Positions 23,743-36,913 of a stretch of 64,000 bases of DNA are shown piece after piece. Each line of letters starts with the position of its first letter. Position 1 is the stretch's first letter. A program made the translations under genes and the position numbers. This DNA is from Mansonella perstans (taxonomy: Eukaryota > Nematoda > Chromadorea > Rhabditida > Onchocercidae), in the NCBI GenBank assembly GCA_037074765.1, contig JBAMDO010000165.1, positions 1 to 64,000 of the forward strand. The letters run 5' to 3'. Under the pieces are notes generated by a model. That model saw only the letters and a list, made by a program, of their open reading frames with translations. It searched no databases and was not told the origin of the DNA.

Positions 23743-25832
23743 TGTTTCGGTAAAAATACTAAATGATATGTTATCAATATGTGACATTTATAATGCCCTT
23801 TTTTTCTTTTCGTTTCATGGAAAGCTGAAGAAAACAAAATGAATAAATTTGCATGTCTGAGGTTTTAAAGTTTTCAAGAAGGTGTTTAAATTATTAACCT
23901 AAATTTAAATATTGATTAAAAGTCTTAGTTGAATTATTTGTAAAATTATTAATTTTCATTTTTTTTCTTCCCGCTACTCCAAAGTTTACTTATCAGTTTA
24001 CCATCTACTACCACCTTATCATTCAGTCACTTATTCTTTACACTATCATTCCATGTTGCATTTATCAATTTTTATTCAGATATAATCTTAATGAATAGGC
24101 AAACAGACACAATGATAGAATCGATCTTTAGATGACCTTTAGATTTTACGTCAGGTAGGACGCTGCCTACTCAGTAATTGTCCCCTACCCGAGATTTTAA
24201 ATTTACTCAATTAATTGGCATGAAGAGCACTGAATACTGGTGATGAATGATATGGAAAAAAAACTGATCACATCTTGATAATTTAGGTCAATAATTTAAT
24301 TTTTCACAAAGTATTTTAGATGAAATTTGAATGAAATTTGGATGAAATTTTTTAATTTGAAATTTCTAAGAAAAATAATGCAAATCAATGAATTTATATA
24401 CCTATTAATAATTCTATATTTATCCTAAATAAGTCCAGTAAAATCTCTAGGATTTGATGTGACGAGAATTAATAAATGGGAACGAAATATTGAAATTCTA
24501 AAGAAAGTACTCATAAATTGCTAAAAAAGAAATGTCTTGGTTGCGAATGAGAATTGTGGGCCAAGAGCCAAGAATGTTTCATATAAAATACCTTGTAGAA
24601 CTTGTTATCTTGAAAATTTGAAATGAAGATTTGTCTAGATCTTTTTTTAAAAAAAGCATAAATAATTTGACTAACAAAACTATTAGCTCACATTCAACGG
24701 AGCATTCAGTTGTATAAGCCAGGTGAAAAAGGAATGGATAAAAAGAAAAAAAATGATATCTCCAGTAACAATACCCTTTTGAGATGGATAATATTTTTTT
24801 ACTTTCTAACACTTCTTTTTGCTATTATCATGGTAGTTTTTTTCCTTTTTTTTGGAATTATAATTACTTAACAGTATCATTCTACAGTATCATGCATGCT
24901 ATAGTAGCAATTGCATGTTACAGTAACACTGTATATCGTAGTAGGTTAAAAGTTATAATTAGAACAAAAGTTAGTGCGAAATACTGAAAAAAAAGCAAAA
25001 GAAAAAAAAAATATTATTCCTATAAAACTCAACTAAAATAATGTTAGAAGAATAAAGGAAGCAAGAATTGATGACAAAATGGTGATATTTTCAAAACGAC
25101 CAACTAAAACCATTCCAAACAACCAACAACCGGTTGTAATATCAGTTTTAGTGAACATCTTTCTCAGAAATATTTCTCTATACCAATCATTCAAAATTAC
25201 CTTTTGCTCTATTTTACTCAACGTTTTCCTTTCTCCATCAATTTTCTTCCTTTATAGATTTTTTAAAGAATTACTTTAATTAGTTTTCAATTATCAAGTT
25301 AAATTACGTTGCATATGTTTAATTAAATTACGTAATTAATAACTAATAAAATTAATTATTAAATATAATTAATTACTATAACTAATTACTAAATTGAATT
25401 ACATTACATACATATATTTTAATATATTTATAATGAATCATAGGATGAAGCGAAAAAAAATTCATTTTAATAAGCATAATTTAATTCTGTAATTAAAAAA
25501 AATGAATGACATTTTCAAACGATTGACCAATTAATTATTTATTTGAATGCTTTGGATTATGCATTTTAAAATTTGTGAAAATAATTTGAGTTATTTTTGA
25601 CAAAATTTTTTTACAATAATTAGCTGTTGAGTAGAATTTAATTCATCCAATCCTTTCCATTAATGAATAAAAACGCTAATTAATGAATATCATTTTGTTA
25701 AAACTTTGCAATTTTTGCGCCCAAATTTCTTCTAACATGTATGAAGAATGAAACGTGAATTTTCACAAATCATTTCATGCTTCAATTTCAAACTTTAATT
25801 TTATAGATATTTTTCTTTTTTTTTTGATCCAG
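23743..25832. other. Divergent intergenic region between the small membrane-protein gene and prolidase
   Basis: About 2.1 kb that must hold the 5' control regions of both genes. It includes one copy of a dispersed repeat (24856-25065). A GC-richer patch at 24145-24195 contains a short GTAGG/CCTAC inverted repeat. No exon could be supported; a possible mini-frame after the AG near 24452 was not convincing. Confidence 0.55.
24856..25065 (+). repeat. Dispersed repeat, copy A
   Basis: About 210 bp that align with 46164-46419 in the same orientation. Shared blocks include TATCATTCTACAGT, TAGTAGCAATT, GTTAAAAG/GCTAAAAG, AACTAAAATAAT and GAATAAAGGA followed by CAAG. The copies differ by many substitutions and indels. 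No terminal repeats or coding capacity are visible, so it is an unclassified old interspersed element. Confidence 0.7.
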
Positions 25833-25839
25833 TATAACG
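25815..25839 (+). other. Probable trans-splice acceptor and 5' leader of prolidase
   Basis: A T-rich tract ends in CCAG at 25832 and is followed by TATAACG and the ATG at 25840. The 7-nt leader suggests spliced-leader addition. Confidence 0.5.
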
Positions 25840-28800
25840 ATGACTTTTGCAATGGGTGATGGGACGTTTGCTGTAACTGCAAAATTATTTGCGGAAAATC
25901 GATTACGTCTGGTAAAAACGTTAAAAAGTAAAGTTCAACGTGGAAGTGTCATATTACTAAAAGGTGGCATCGAGCAGAATCGTTATAATACAGATAGTAT
26001 GGATCTTCCATTTCGACAGGTTTAACTTATTTCACTTTTTTTATTTATTTCATTCTTTCCTACATTGATATTCTTCCTTAACTTCAATTTTTCACGTCAA
26101 AATATTTGAATTACTTATTTTTATTAAAATTGCTTCCTTATATCGCTTTTTTTTAAAGTTGAAATTCATTCTTCTTTCATTTTTCTTCCCTGCGCCACAA
26201 TTTCATTCTATGTCATTTTACAATGCTAAAATTGAAATTTTTTTTTTAATTTAAAAATTTTCAAAAACAATTTTTTTCTTTTTTTGCAGGAATCGTATTT
26301 TTTTTGGACTTTTGGAGTTCATGAAAGCAATTGTTTTGGTGCAATAGATATTGATTCCGAAAAGTCATTTCTTTTTCCGGAACGTTTACATCCAGATTTT
26401 GCTATCTGGCATGGAAAGTATGATTTTTTCTTATTTTTTTTGAACGGATTGTGATTTGTTTAGTTTTTTTTTTTTTTTTTGCAGTACTGTTAAAATTGTT
26501 TCCCGTATCTGTTTTAAGCTTTGGATACAAAAAATGATGATGATATATATAGTTGTGAATTGATAAGCATTAGGTTGAATATCATTTATCAACTACGACT
26601 GTAAATTGGAAAATATTGGATTGAACATCTATAATTTAACATCAAAAGTTGAAAATTTAACATTTCTTTCATTCAAATATAAATCGTTTGAAAGTGAAAT
26701 ATTTATTTAATTTCATTCTCATTAATACCAATTAGTCTTCGCTGAATTAGACAATGAATAATTTATTAAATAATTCTGAAGTAATCTTTGATGTTTTCTT
26801 AACTAAATATTTCTAAAGCAGTCTTTGATGTTTTGTTAATTTATTTTCAATTTTTTCAGTCACTTTTTTCTCAATTATTTGCTTCTCTTTTTTTTGTACA
26901 AAACATTTAAAAATTTATTTAAAAGAAAATATTTCCAGTATCAACAATGAAGAATGGTATGTGAAGAAATATGAAGTTGATGAAGTACATTTCAATGATA
27001 AAAGTACAATCATTGAAACATTAACAAGTTTACATGCAAAGCAATTGTTACTGTTGGTAAAGTTTTTTTTTCTTGTTTCAGTTAGCATTTCTTGAAAAAA
27101 AGACTTGTTGAAATGATAAAAGACAATAATGATATTATTTAAAATGCGTGATAAATGTATGACAAAAAAAATTTCTTTAATTCATTAAAATTTTAGTCAA
27201 AGAATAAATATTATAATTAATTATATCAGTAAGTACATACAATTACTAAAATATTGATTTTGACTAAACAAAAATAAATTAGAAGAAAGTTTTTTTTAGA
27301 AAGCATATAATTCAGATAGCAATGAAATTTTGGAACCACCAGCTATTGATGGATTACAGTGGTGAAAATTCTATATTTTGCAAACTGTATTAAATATATT
27401 TATTGATAACAATGATTAAGTTTAATAGCAATTTAGATATCCAGAATTATAAATATCTAGGAAGAAATGTGAGCAAGAGGAGCAATTTATTTATACTATC
27501 AATCAATTAATTAGTTCAGGAAATTATTCTTGATAAAGTTTATCGTGATAAAAAATAAATTATTGAATAAATTATTTTTTCTTTTGTTAACAGAAATGCA
27601 TTACAGCGAAGATGATAATAACCTTTTGCATTCAGTATACCTTGTGACACTACGATACTGTATCCAGTTATGGCAGAACTTCGTGTCTTCAAAACTGATT
27701 ATGAACTTGATATTTTGCGTTATGTTTGCAAGGTACTTTTAAATTTATACATTTTACTTTGTAGATAGTGTAGATAAGAAAAAAATATAAATATGTAGAT
27801 CTCACCAATGTAACAAAACGATGACAATTACGTTAATAAAAAAGTACTAGTTATACTAATTAATATAATAGATTAGGCTAGTAAAATAAATAAAGCCAGC
27901 AAGTAAGATAATTGGGGTTGGTAAATAGACAAGGCTAAATAAGATAACTGTGACTATAAATAAATAAACTAGCAATGAGTTATTATTTCATTTATCTATT
28001 GATCGATATTGAGATAAAATAAGTGATTTTTGTATCATTAACTGATAAATTAATTTTTATTATAGACTAGTAAATGAGATAAATAAGACTATAAATAAGA
28101 ATATAAGCGTTTCGCATTCGCTGTTGCTTTAAAATAATAAAAAAATATACTTATAAAAAATTAAAATTTTCTCAGTGTTGAAATAAAAAAAATTGCGAAA
28201 GTTTCAGGTAGCATCAGAAGCACATAAAACAATGATGAAAGCAGTAAAACCTGGAATGTATGAATATCAATTGGAAAGGTATATAAATTTAACTTTTCCT
28301 TTTTTTTAAATTCAGCCGAATTTCGCAAACTTTTATCCTACAGATATTATTGTTGCCGTTGTTATTTGAAAAAATTAATATTTTGTTCAAATTGATTTCA
28401 TTTATCAAAGTTTTTTTTGTCCATACAAATACTAAAATTTGGATAAGTTCCGATTTTTAAAAGATTAAAGAGTTTCAATATTAATTTTTTCGTTTTTTTT
28501 TAACATTTTTTTCATCTTTTGTTGTCGTCAATTTTCTATTAAAATCTCAAATATTATTACCTTATCAGTTATTGTAAACGAAGGTATAGAGCTTTTGTAA
28601 TCTGTATGTGAAATTGAAATGAAGTAAAATTTGAAGTTTGGCATCATTTCAAACATTATTTTTGTTTGCTGGTTAAAATGATATGTGATTTACATCGCAT
28701 CTTAATATATGCTAATTTTAAACGTGCTAATTAGATGGAAAAATTATTGTTGCATACATATAGTTTTGAAATTTCTATTTAACAAAAAACTAAATTTGAT

Positions 28801-31800
28801 ATTTTAGTGAAAAATAATGGAATTGAAAAAATAATCTTTATAGCTTATTTCGGCATCATTGCTATTATTATGGTGGTTGTCGACATTTAGCTTACACATG
28901 TATCGCTGCATCGTAAGTATTGAATTTTTTAACAACATACACTAATTAATCATGAATTTTAACGAAGGAAGGTCAGTCGTCAAAACTTGTTTGCTTTAAA
29001 ATTTGTACAAGTTTTTATTATTCATAATAATAAAAATAATTTTAAAATAAAGTTAAAGTTCTTAACTTACTTTTGAAATTCTTAATTGCTTTTCTTGAAA
29101 GAGACTATAAAAGAATCTGATTTTAAAAGCTTTAAGCATGTTGAATTGAAATTTCAACTTTCAAAAACCTTAATTTATTAAAATTTGGTGGTCGCAATGG
29201 TGCAGTCTTACATTATGGCCATGAAAATGCACCAAATGCTAAAGAAATTATCGATGGTGATCTATGTTTATTTGATATGGGTGCCGAATATAACTGTTAT
29301 GGTTTGTTATTAATGTAATTAAAATAATTTCAGAAACGAAAAAGAAACGGATAAAACGAAAGTTTGAATCAAAAAAAATCAATTAGAGTCATCTTATGTA
29401 TTATACTGAAGGCGGAACAAAAAAATAGAATTTATTATTTTTGCTTTTACACTTTTCTTTTTCTCTTTTTTCATGCAAAAAATTACTTTAACTAATATAA
29501 CTATATTTTTATTTTATTTGTTTACCTTTCGGTTTTATTGATTTTTTCCACATTAAAAAAGTACTTTAATTAATCACGATAAATAATTGAGCGGTATTTT
29601 TTTTTTCCTTTTTTATTTTGTTTATTTATTTTTTATTTATTATTTAGCATCCGATATTACAACGACATTTCCGTGTAATGGTAAATTTACGGAAAAGCAA
29701 AAAGTCATTTATAATGCTGTCTTAGCTGCAAACGAAGCGATATTTAAAGCTGCTAAACCAGGTTTGTTTTATTTGTTTATTATTTACTAGTTAAGATTGA
29801 TGATGATGATGATAGTGATAGTCAAGATTGATGATAATGATAATGACAGTGATGATGATTACATTAGAATAATTTAAATATCTAGCAAATTAACAGAATA
29901 ACGAATATGCTAGTTAAATTAATTGTTCATCACTGATTTGTTGTTGACTGTGAAATGTTATATGTGAGGCGGTGAGAATGTGTCAGTCAATTAATTTACT
30001 TTTGCTATCATTGATCAAGTGTATGTAATAGTAATTTTTATTACTATTATTATTGTTATTATTATTATTATAAATTATTATTATGAGTTATGATTAGTAT
30101 TAATTGTTCTTAAAAGTTTATTTATTTCATCCTCACCTTTCTTATTTTCTCATTAATACTTAATTTTAACTTTCACTGTCTTTTTCCATTCTTCCAGGTT
30201 TTTCCGTCCTCACTCTTTCAGGTTCATAATCTTAAATCTTACTTTGTTTCTTGCTTATTTTAATTTTAACTTCTAATTTAATATCAGTTGTACATTGAAC
30301 AATTTGCAGTTTTGATCTTTCCCGAAATTGAAGATTATTTTATTGTCTGGTCTAGCAATGTTATTGAATTTAATTTTATTTTTTTGTTGTTGTCGATATC
30401 TTTTGATGTCCGTTGGATTAGATTATTTTTTTTGGTGTCTATAATTAGATTTAATTGTGATTTGAAATGTTATGATTAATTTGATATTTTGTATTATTTT
30501 GTTGTCTCTTTTTTAGGCTTAGTTTTTTCTTAATATCTAATTTGTAATTAGGAGAATTCCAAAATATGATTATTAGCATAAGGCAGCATATTATAAATTT
30601 AGGATGTCTGAGAAATCTCGGACTTTAGATATGTCTCGTAAAATTATATGCTAATAACTATTTCAAAAAATTTTCTCTGTAATTTTTTTTATCCCTGAAA
30701 TTAAAATTTTTTTTTTAATTTTAAAATTTCTACCTAATTTTTTTTCTCACTTTTTTCTGATTTTAATTATCTTTATGTTTTGTTTTTTGGGGAATTTAAT
30801 TAGTTTAAAAAGCATTCTCTGATAAAAAGAGAAATTATATTTAATTATAGTTAATTTTTGTTTCTTGTTCTCAAATGACTTTTTGCAGGAATACGATGGA
30901 ATCAAATGCATATGTTAGCGGAATGGATCATACTAACACATTTAAAGGATGCCGGAATATTAACAGGTGATTTGAAGGAGATGATGGAAGTACGATTGGG
31001 TGCGGTATTTATGCCTCACGGATTAGGGCATTTTATGGGACTTGATGTGCATGATTGTGGTGGTTATCTTGGAGTAAGTTATCATTATCGGCTATCCATT
31101 AAGAAAAAATTTTTGAAAATAAAAAATAAAGGAATGTTTGTATATAGTAGGGTAAACAAATAGTAAAAATTTTTCGTTTAACTTACTTTTCAATTTTACT
31201 TTTAACTTACTCTTTAAAATTTTCACTCTTACTTTTAATTTGCTCTAAAAGCATAAAATGAAAGCAATATATATCATGTAATTACTAATTAATATTGGTA
31301 TTCTTCAGTTCTTATTAATATTAATACTAATTACTAATTAGATTGTTGCAAATTTTCACACTTGAATTTACTTTTTTTCATTGGGAATGATATAAATTAC
31401 TTTGAATATCCCAGAAAAAAAAATAATCTGAAATGTTGTAACAATTTTTTTTCAAACCTAGTTTGTTAAAAAAGTTTTAAAAGTTGTAATTTATTAAGGA
31501 ATTTTGATTTTAAATCCACATGGATTAGAAATTATTATTCTTTCTTGTATAATTTCTTCAATTCTTATTTTGTAGTTCTGTTTAAAAATAAAAGTAATAC
31601 GGAAAGGAATTTTTCAGGATGCTGAACCACGATCAACACTTCCAGGTCTCAAAGCTTTACGTACAACACGTACGCTACATGAAAGAATGGTGATAACAAT
31701 CGAACCAGGATGTTACTTTATTGATACGGTCATCTTTTAAATATTAAACAATTTGATTTTTAAATCAGCATGAAGTGAACATGTAAAATATATTAAAATC

Positions 31801-32610
31801 AACTATACCATCTTATCTTCCAATTTTTCGTTTAACCTACTCTTTTTAAAATTTTTCACTTTTACTTTCTCTTTTCTAAACCTTTCATCATTTTATTTCC
31901 CATTCATTTTGATTACTTTACTTTTTAACCAGTATTGCTATTCTCATTTACTTTCAATGAATCATATAACTTTTAAGAAGAGTAAATAAAATTTCAGTTA
32001 CTCGATGCTGCACTTAATGATTTAGCAAAAAGTAAATTCGTTATAAAAGAAAAGCTTAATGAATTCAGAGGTTTTGGTGGGGTAAGTTTCTTATTTCTTT
32101 TATTTTTAAAAGATTTATTTTTCCCGAATATTTTATGTTATGTTGATTTGAAATTTCCTATAGGTAACGTAAATAATCATAAACTAAAGGTAGTAATAAG
32201 TAAAGTATCACTAATAAATAGTGAACAATAAGTAAAAGAACAATAATAGTAATAATTAAAATAATCATGCAAGTGAAAAATAAAGCATTTTTTTTGTACT
32301 ATTAAGTATGTTAGCAAAAATTTTCTGGATTAGATCGGATCAGATCAGATTTGATCTAATAAATTGCAGTACAATAATTTTTTGATTTTTCCATGCACAA
32401 ATTTAATTGTTCTGTATTACTTTTACAAAAATTATTGATTGGTAAATAAGAGTGTAATGAGCAGCACTAGTTGATAATTATATTATTTAAGATTTAATTA
32501 AGGTACGAATTGAAGATGATATAGTGATCTGGTCGCATGGCAATGAACGCCTAAATGATGTACCACGATCCGTGGATGAAATTGAATGCTTCATGTCCGA
32601 AAATAAATAA
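25840..32610 (+). CDS. PEPD: Xaa-Pro dipeptidase (prolidase), M24B metallopeptidase
   Basis: Thirteen exons: 25840-26019, 26290-26417, 26939-27056, 27300-27358, 27636-27732, 28208-28278, 28844-28912, 29189-29301, 29648-29761, 30889-31073, 31618-31728, 31998-32081, 32503-32610. They encode 478 residues against 493 for human PEPD. The cytosolic enzyme hydrolyses X-Pro dipeptides using two metal ions. The ligands are present: Asp270 in LFDMG, Asp281 in ASDIT, His364 in PHGLGHF, Glu407 in TIEPG and Glu447 in RIEDD, with LHYGH upstream. An N-terminal aminopeptidase-P-like domain ([20 protein letters not shown]) precedes the pita-bread catalytic fold. The start matches the family N terminus. Oddity: exon 8 must begin at 29189 to keep the conserved [12 protein letters not shown], but the intron then ends in GG, not AG; see findings. 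Overlapping AATAAA words span the stop and another lies at 32909. Confidence 0.93.
29795..29860. repeat. GAT-rich microsatellite
   Basis: Imperfect GAT/AAT triplets in prolidase intron 9. A separate ATT run lies at 30040-30072 in the same intron. Confidence 0.85.
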
Positions 32611-33924
32611 AGATTTATTGATCAAACAGACATTCCAGAAACATCAAATCAATCAGAGTGATTGAAAAAAAAAGTTATTGATTTAAAAGTATGAATTTAG
32701 TTTATAATTTTACATGCTTCATTGCTATCTGTGAAATATAACATAACTTGTAGTAGTAATAATAGTAGTTGTATGATTGTTAATAACTAAGATGTCATAA
32801 ATCTTTGAGCAAAACTTCAAAATGATTCCAAATTTTCCTTTCTCAAAAAATTAAAATTCTTTAACGAATGATCAGTTTAATGGGAAGCTTAAAATTTTTT
32901 GCATGAAGAATAAAAAAGAAAAAAATTCCTCCATTGAAAGAATCAGATTTGATGAAGGAAAAAAAAACGGAAGTAAAGTTAGAATAGAAAGTAAGATTGC
33001 TTTATTTAAATTGAGATATTGAAGTAACCGGTTTTAATCACACTTAATTGTTATCACAGTATTAATTAACAAATTCTGTTAGCTTTCATTTTTTGTCTTT
33101 CAGTATCTACTTTTATTTTTTAGCAATGCTATTACTGCCAGTTTATTAATCAACAATGCAATTAAACTTTAAGTAATTGATAAAATTATCACAATTTTGT
33201 GGAGTTTTATCACTGGAAATTATTGTTGGTACTATTGGAATTTCATATTATTTTTTGCTTCATTAATTGTTTTAGTTGTTTTGATTATTTCGTGATTTCA
33301 AATTATCAATCTGATAAGAAAAATATCATAAAATTTCAGAATAACAATAGCGACAAAACTAATTAGTTAATTATTATTACTATCGTTACCTCACATATTA
33401 ACTCGGAATTAAATTATTGTTGTTAAATATTTCAAAATTATTGTTTCTTATTCGCCAAAATTTCTATCACTTTTTGTGTTTATTAATGCTTACTGTTTAA
33501 TTGTTTAATTTTTTTGATTATTTTGTAATTTTGTCAGATTGTAAAAGAAATATTACAATAATTTTAACTGATAAATTAATTATTAAATAATTATCACTTG
33601 CCTTAATTTCTCTATCTTCACATTATTCTTTCAGTATCTTTAATGTATTTTTCTTTCTACAAAATGTTCCGCTACAAAGCTTACTTTCTGAAGTTGATTG
33701 TTTAAAATTGAATGTTGATAAAATTTCAATTAAATTTCAATTGTGTTGTTTTAATTGACATAAAAGAATGGATGAAAATGAAAATAGCAATAAAATAATA
33801 ACAAAAATAATACAAATAAGATGATGATAGTAATAGTAACAATGGTAATAATAAGGTGATTGCTATTATTATTAATATTTCAATCGATTTTGTAGCATTC
33901 ATCATGTTATTAATTACATTGCAG

Positions 33925-34440
33925 AATGTTGCAGATGCTACAGTAATCCTGTTTATTTATTATATTATGAAAGCCGATGAAGTTATGAGCAGTGCTAAGT
34001 GGTTTATGCTTCCAATAGGATCTTCCATGACTAGAAAGATTTTAGACAAAAAATCAGGCAAATTTGTGTGCGAGTAGGAATGACTCGTCAGTCTTCATGC
34101 AATCATCCCTAGGAGAAGCAAAACTCTTACTTCAAATCTGAGCAGATTGAGTTTGCTAAGCCTTATGCAAAGCTATCCATCTAAGAGAAAGATACTCTAA
34201 CTAAAACCCAAAACTATCTGAGGATCTCGATATCATCGTCCAAGCTTGCTAGGCCAATATGGCAGATGAACCTCTGCAGTTCTGCACAGTGCTTTACCTC
34301 ACTTAAAAAATCCACTGTCTGGCTTAAGGATTCATCCATACTCAAAAGTGAATCTATGTCTAACATAGATGGATGAAATCCTGTAAATTTCCGCTCATGA
34401 AGCCAAGAAGACAGCAATCAAAGCTAGCATGTATTGAAAT
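33925..34440. other. GC-richer island with coding-like frames on both strands
   Basis: Composition changes abruptly from very AT-rich flanks to roughly 40% GC. On the plus strand an acceptor-like TTGCAG at 33919-33924 opens a 50-codon frame to TAG at 34077, containing KADEVMSSAKWF and MTRKILDKKSGKF. On the minus strand a 67-codon frame (34417-34214) contains MDESLSQTVDFLSEV and GLASLDDDIEILR. Neither is recognised. Filarial genomes often carry Wolbachia-derived inserts and decayed transposons, and either could give this island; that origin is a guess. Confidence 0.4.
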
Positions 34441-35580
34441 TGGAAACATAAAAAATTTAATAATAGGCTATTGTGCACGTCAAAAAATATTCCATCTTAT
34501 ATCATCTTCTTAATTACTTAATTAATTATACTAGTTTCTTAATTATTTGATCTTTTTCAGTATCATGCTATCAAATTTGTATGCAACAATAATTTCATTG
34601 TGAAACTGATTTTGAAAATTTCAATAATTTTAAATCATATTATTTTCATATTGCGAAATTACTGTAATATCCATGATTATTAATAATCGTATTACTTTAA
34701 TATCTTATTACTATACTTCATTACTGTAAATTAAATTACTATGATATCCCTGATAATCACTGTAATTGATATTTTTATTTTACGATTATGATTATTAGTG
34801 AGATTAATACTCGTAAAATGAAAATGAAAAGTTAATTTTGTGTCATAAACTTGTCTCGTCATCCGTCTTTTTCATCTTTGTCACATTGAGAAATGTTTTA
34901 ATAGTTTTAAATTAGCCCATTTGAGAGGATCATTTTATGATATCTTATAAAGATACTTTCTCTTTCTTTCTCTCTCTTTGTTTCTTTCCCTTTCTCTGTC
35001 TTTATTCCTCAGGGAAATGCCATATCACATTTGAAGGTCATTACTTCTGTTGGGTAATATTCCATGTTTTTATTTACTGTTTACGATGTGTGTATATATA
35101 TACCTGAATAATGAATGCATTACCCGATTTATGGGTCATTATATTTGCCCAAAGATTCCTTCCAGTTGTAGTATTCTTTTATCTTCCTCACTAATGATAT
35201 CAGTAGCTGCATGATATATGATTTCTAAATATCATTATTTGATAATGATATATTCATTTAAATGATTTAAAAAACTATATTGAAAATGATCTTTAGCCTT
35301 TTTTTCTAATATTAGCATTTAGAAATGGATATCATGTTAAAATCAAATTTGTAACGTTAAATAAGATGGATATTTTCTGCCTTTTTCTTCCAACAATTTT
35401 GATTTTATCCTAAGCTATATTATTATTATTATTGCTTACCTTATATTTTATATTATTAACTTATTAATGAGCAGAAGGATAACTCACCTGTCCTAATCGT
35501 AATTAATGTTTTACTATTAGTCATTAATTAAATAATTAAATTACTAAATTTATATAATTTGTGAATTTTTAAAATACTTG

Positions 35581-35687
35581 ATGAAAAATTTTAAAAAGAA
35601 AGGTAATCCAATAGATGAAAATTTTGTTAAATATTGCTTAAACATTGCTCAATACATAACTCTGATTCTTTCCAATGATTCATTAAG
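35581..35687 (+). other. Possible isolated coding exon
   Basis: An ATG at 35581 opens 35 codons (contains GNPIDENFVKYCLNIAQY) and meets a good donor, AG|GTGAGA, at 35688. I found no partner exon in the right phase, so it may be chance in AT-rich DNA or the remains of a gene. Confidence 0.2.
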
Positions 35688-36691
35688 GTGAGATGACATT
35701 TCAACATTTGACATATTTAAATTATTTGTTTGTTAAGCAATGTAAGTATCTTATAGCATCCAATTCTTTGGTCAATTAATTTTTCGCCAATTATACTAAA
35801 ATAATTTCGCTAATTAATGTAAGGTAATTCTTAATAAGTTAGCTGTTTTGTTATAACTAATTTTTGCTACTATAATAATTTGCATAAAATTTTGAAATTC
35901 ATGAAAAACAAAAGGATTTATCTATTTAATTACTTCCTAGAATTTTTAATTGATAAAGTCTGATTGATAACTGACAAGAAGAATATGATAGTTCATGTTA
36001 ATTGTCTGTTAATTAATTTTTCCGCTGTCATCTATTCAAATTTCATTTTTAAAATAACATCTCAGAAAGTTTGGTAAATTCAATTTTTTAATGAAATGGT
36101 TTAATTGAGCAATTCTTTGTGCGGTGTTAATTATTTTGGCTCATACTGAAACAACGATGGTATTTTATTTTCAGCTTTTTTTTTCATGAATATTTGCAAT
36201 AAATAAATTTTTGAGAATGAATGACCCACAAGCTTGAATTGATTTTAACTTCAAATTAATTGATATCACCTTTACCTGCATTTGCTAATTAATTGATATT
36301 ACTTGAACCTGTATTTGCCTTTTTTTGCAAAATAATTGTTTTTCATGCTCTTTCTTTATAATAGTAAGAATCAATAAAATTTGCTTGAAAAAGCAATATT
36401 TTATAAATTTATGCGAAATTTCAAAAATGCCTAATTTTTTGAATTCTAAATTATGAAATCCAAAAGTTCACGCATCTCAATTACACGCAGATTTCAGTGC
36501 TGCACGTCATTTTTGAATATTTCAAACAAAATGGGGCAGAAAATTTTTTAGAGTATTTTTTAATTTCAAAATTTCATGATTGAATTTGAGTATTTATTTT
36601 CTGCGTGCAAAAAAGTGACCAATTGTCACATATTTTTATGATATAAATATACGCCAAAAAAGATTTATGACATCAATATTTTAAATATTAG

Positions 36692-36913
36692 ATCGAGGAA
36701 TTGGATGCCACATTTAATATGCATCTAGAAAATTTGGATATCACATTTAATATGTATTCAGGAAATTTGGATATCACATTTAATATGCATTCAGGAAATT
36801 TCGATATCACATACAAAACTGATACCGAATTGCTTCCAACTTCTAATTCCAATATGTTAATGAGCACATTGTTGTTTTTCACAACATACCAAGTATTGCT
36901 TCATAATTTTTGA
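36692..36913 (+). other. Exon-like ORF with three 33-bp in-frame repeats and a hydrophobic C terminus
   Basis: After an acceptor-like ATTAG at 36687-36691 a 73-codon frame runs to TGA. It starts IEEL and continues with three 11-residue units of the form (L/M)D(I/A)TFNM(H/Y)xxN at 36701, 36734 and 36767, plus a partial fourth at 36800. It ends in a hydrophobic stretch (MLMSTLLFFTTYQVLL) that would suit a membrane or GPI-anchor tail. The period is exactly 33 bp, so expansion kept the frame. No upstream exon was found. It could also be a plain minisatellite. Confidence 0.35.
36701..36820 (+). repeat. 33-bp minisatellite, about 3.6 copies
   Basis: The unit contains TTGGATATCACATTTAATAT; units start at 36701, 36734, 36767 and 36800 (partial). 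Confidence 0.9.

Noticed and set aside
24470..24535. Plus-strand stretch readable as FDVTRINKWERNIEILKK after a possible acceptor
   Set aside because: Its composition is what A-rich random sequence gives, and no partner exon or conserved domain is visible.
27530..27742. 70-codon open frame
   Set aside because: It overlaps prolidase exon 5 in another frame; the prolidase frame matches the family and this one does not.
35008..35015. CTCAGGGA, a lin-4 seed match
   Set aside because: It is intergenic with no 3' UTR identified; a single 8-mer is not evidence.
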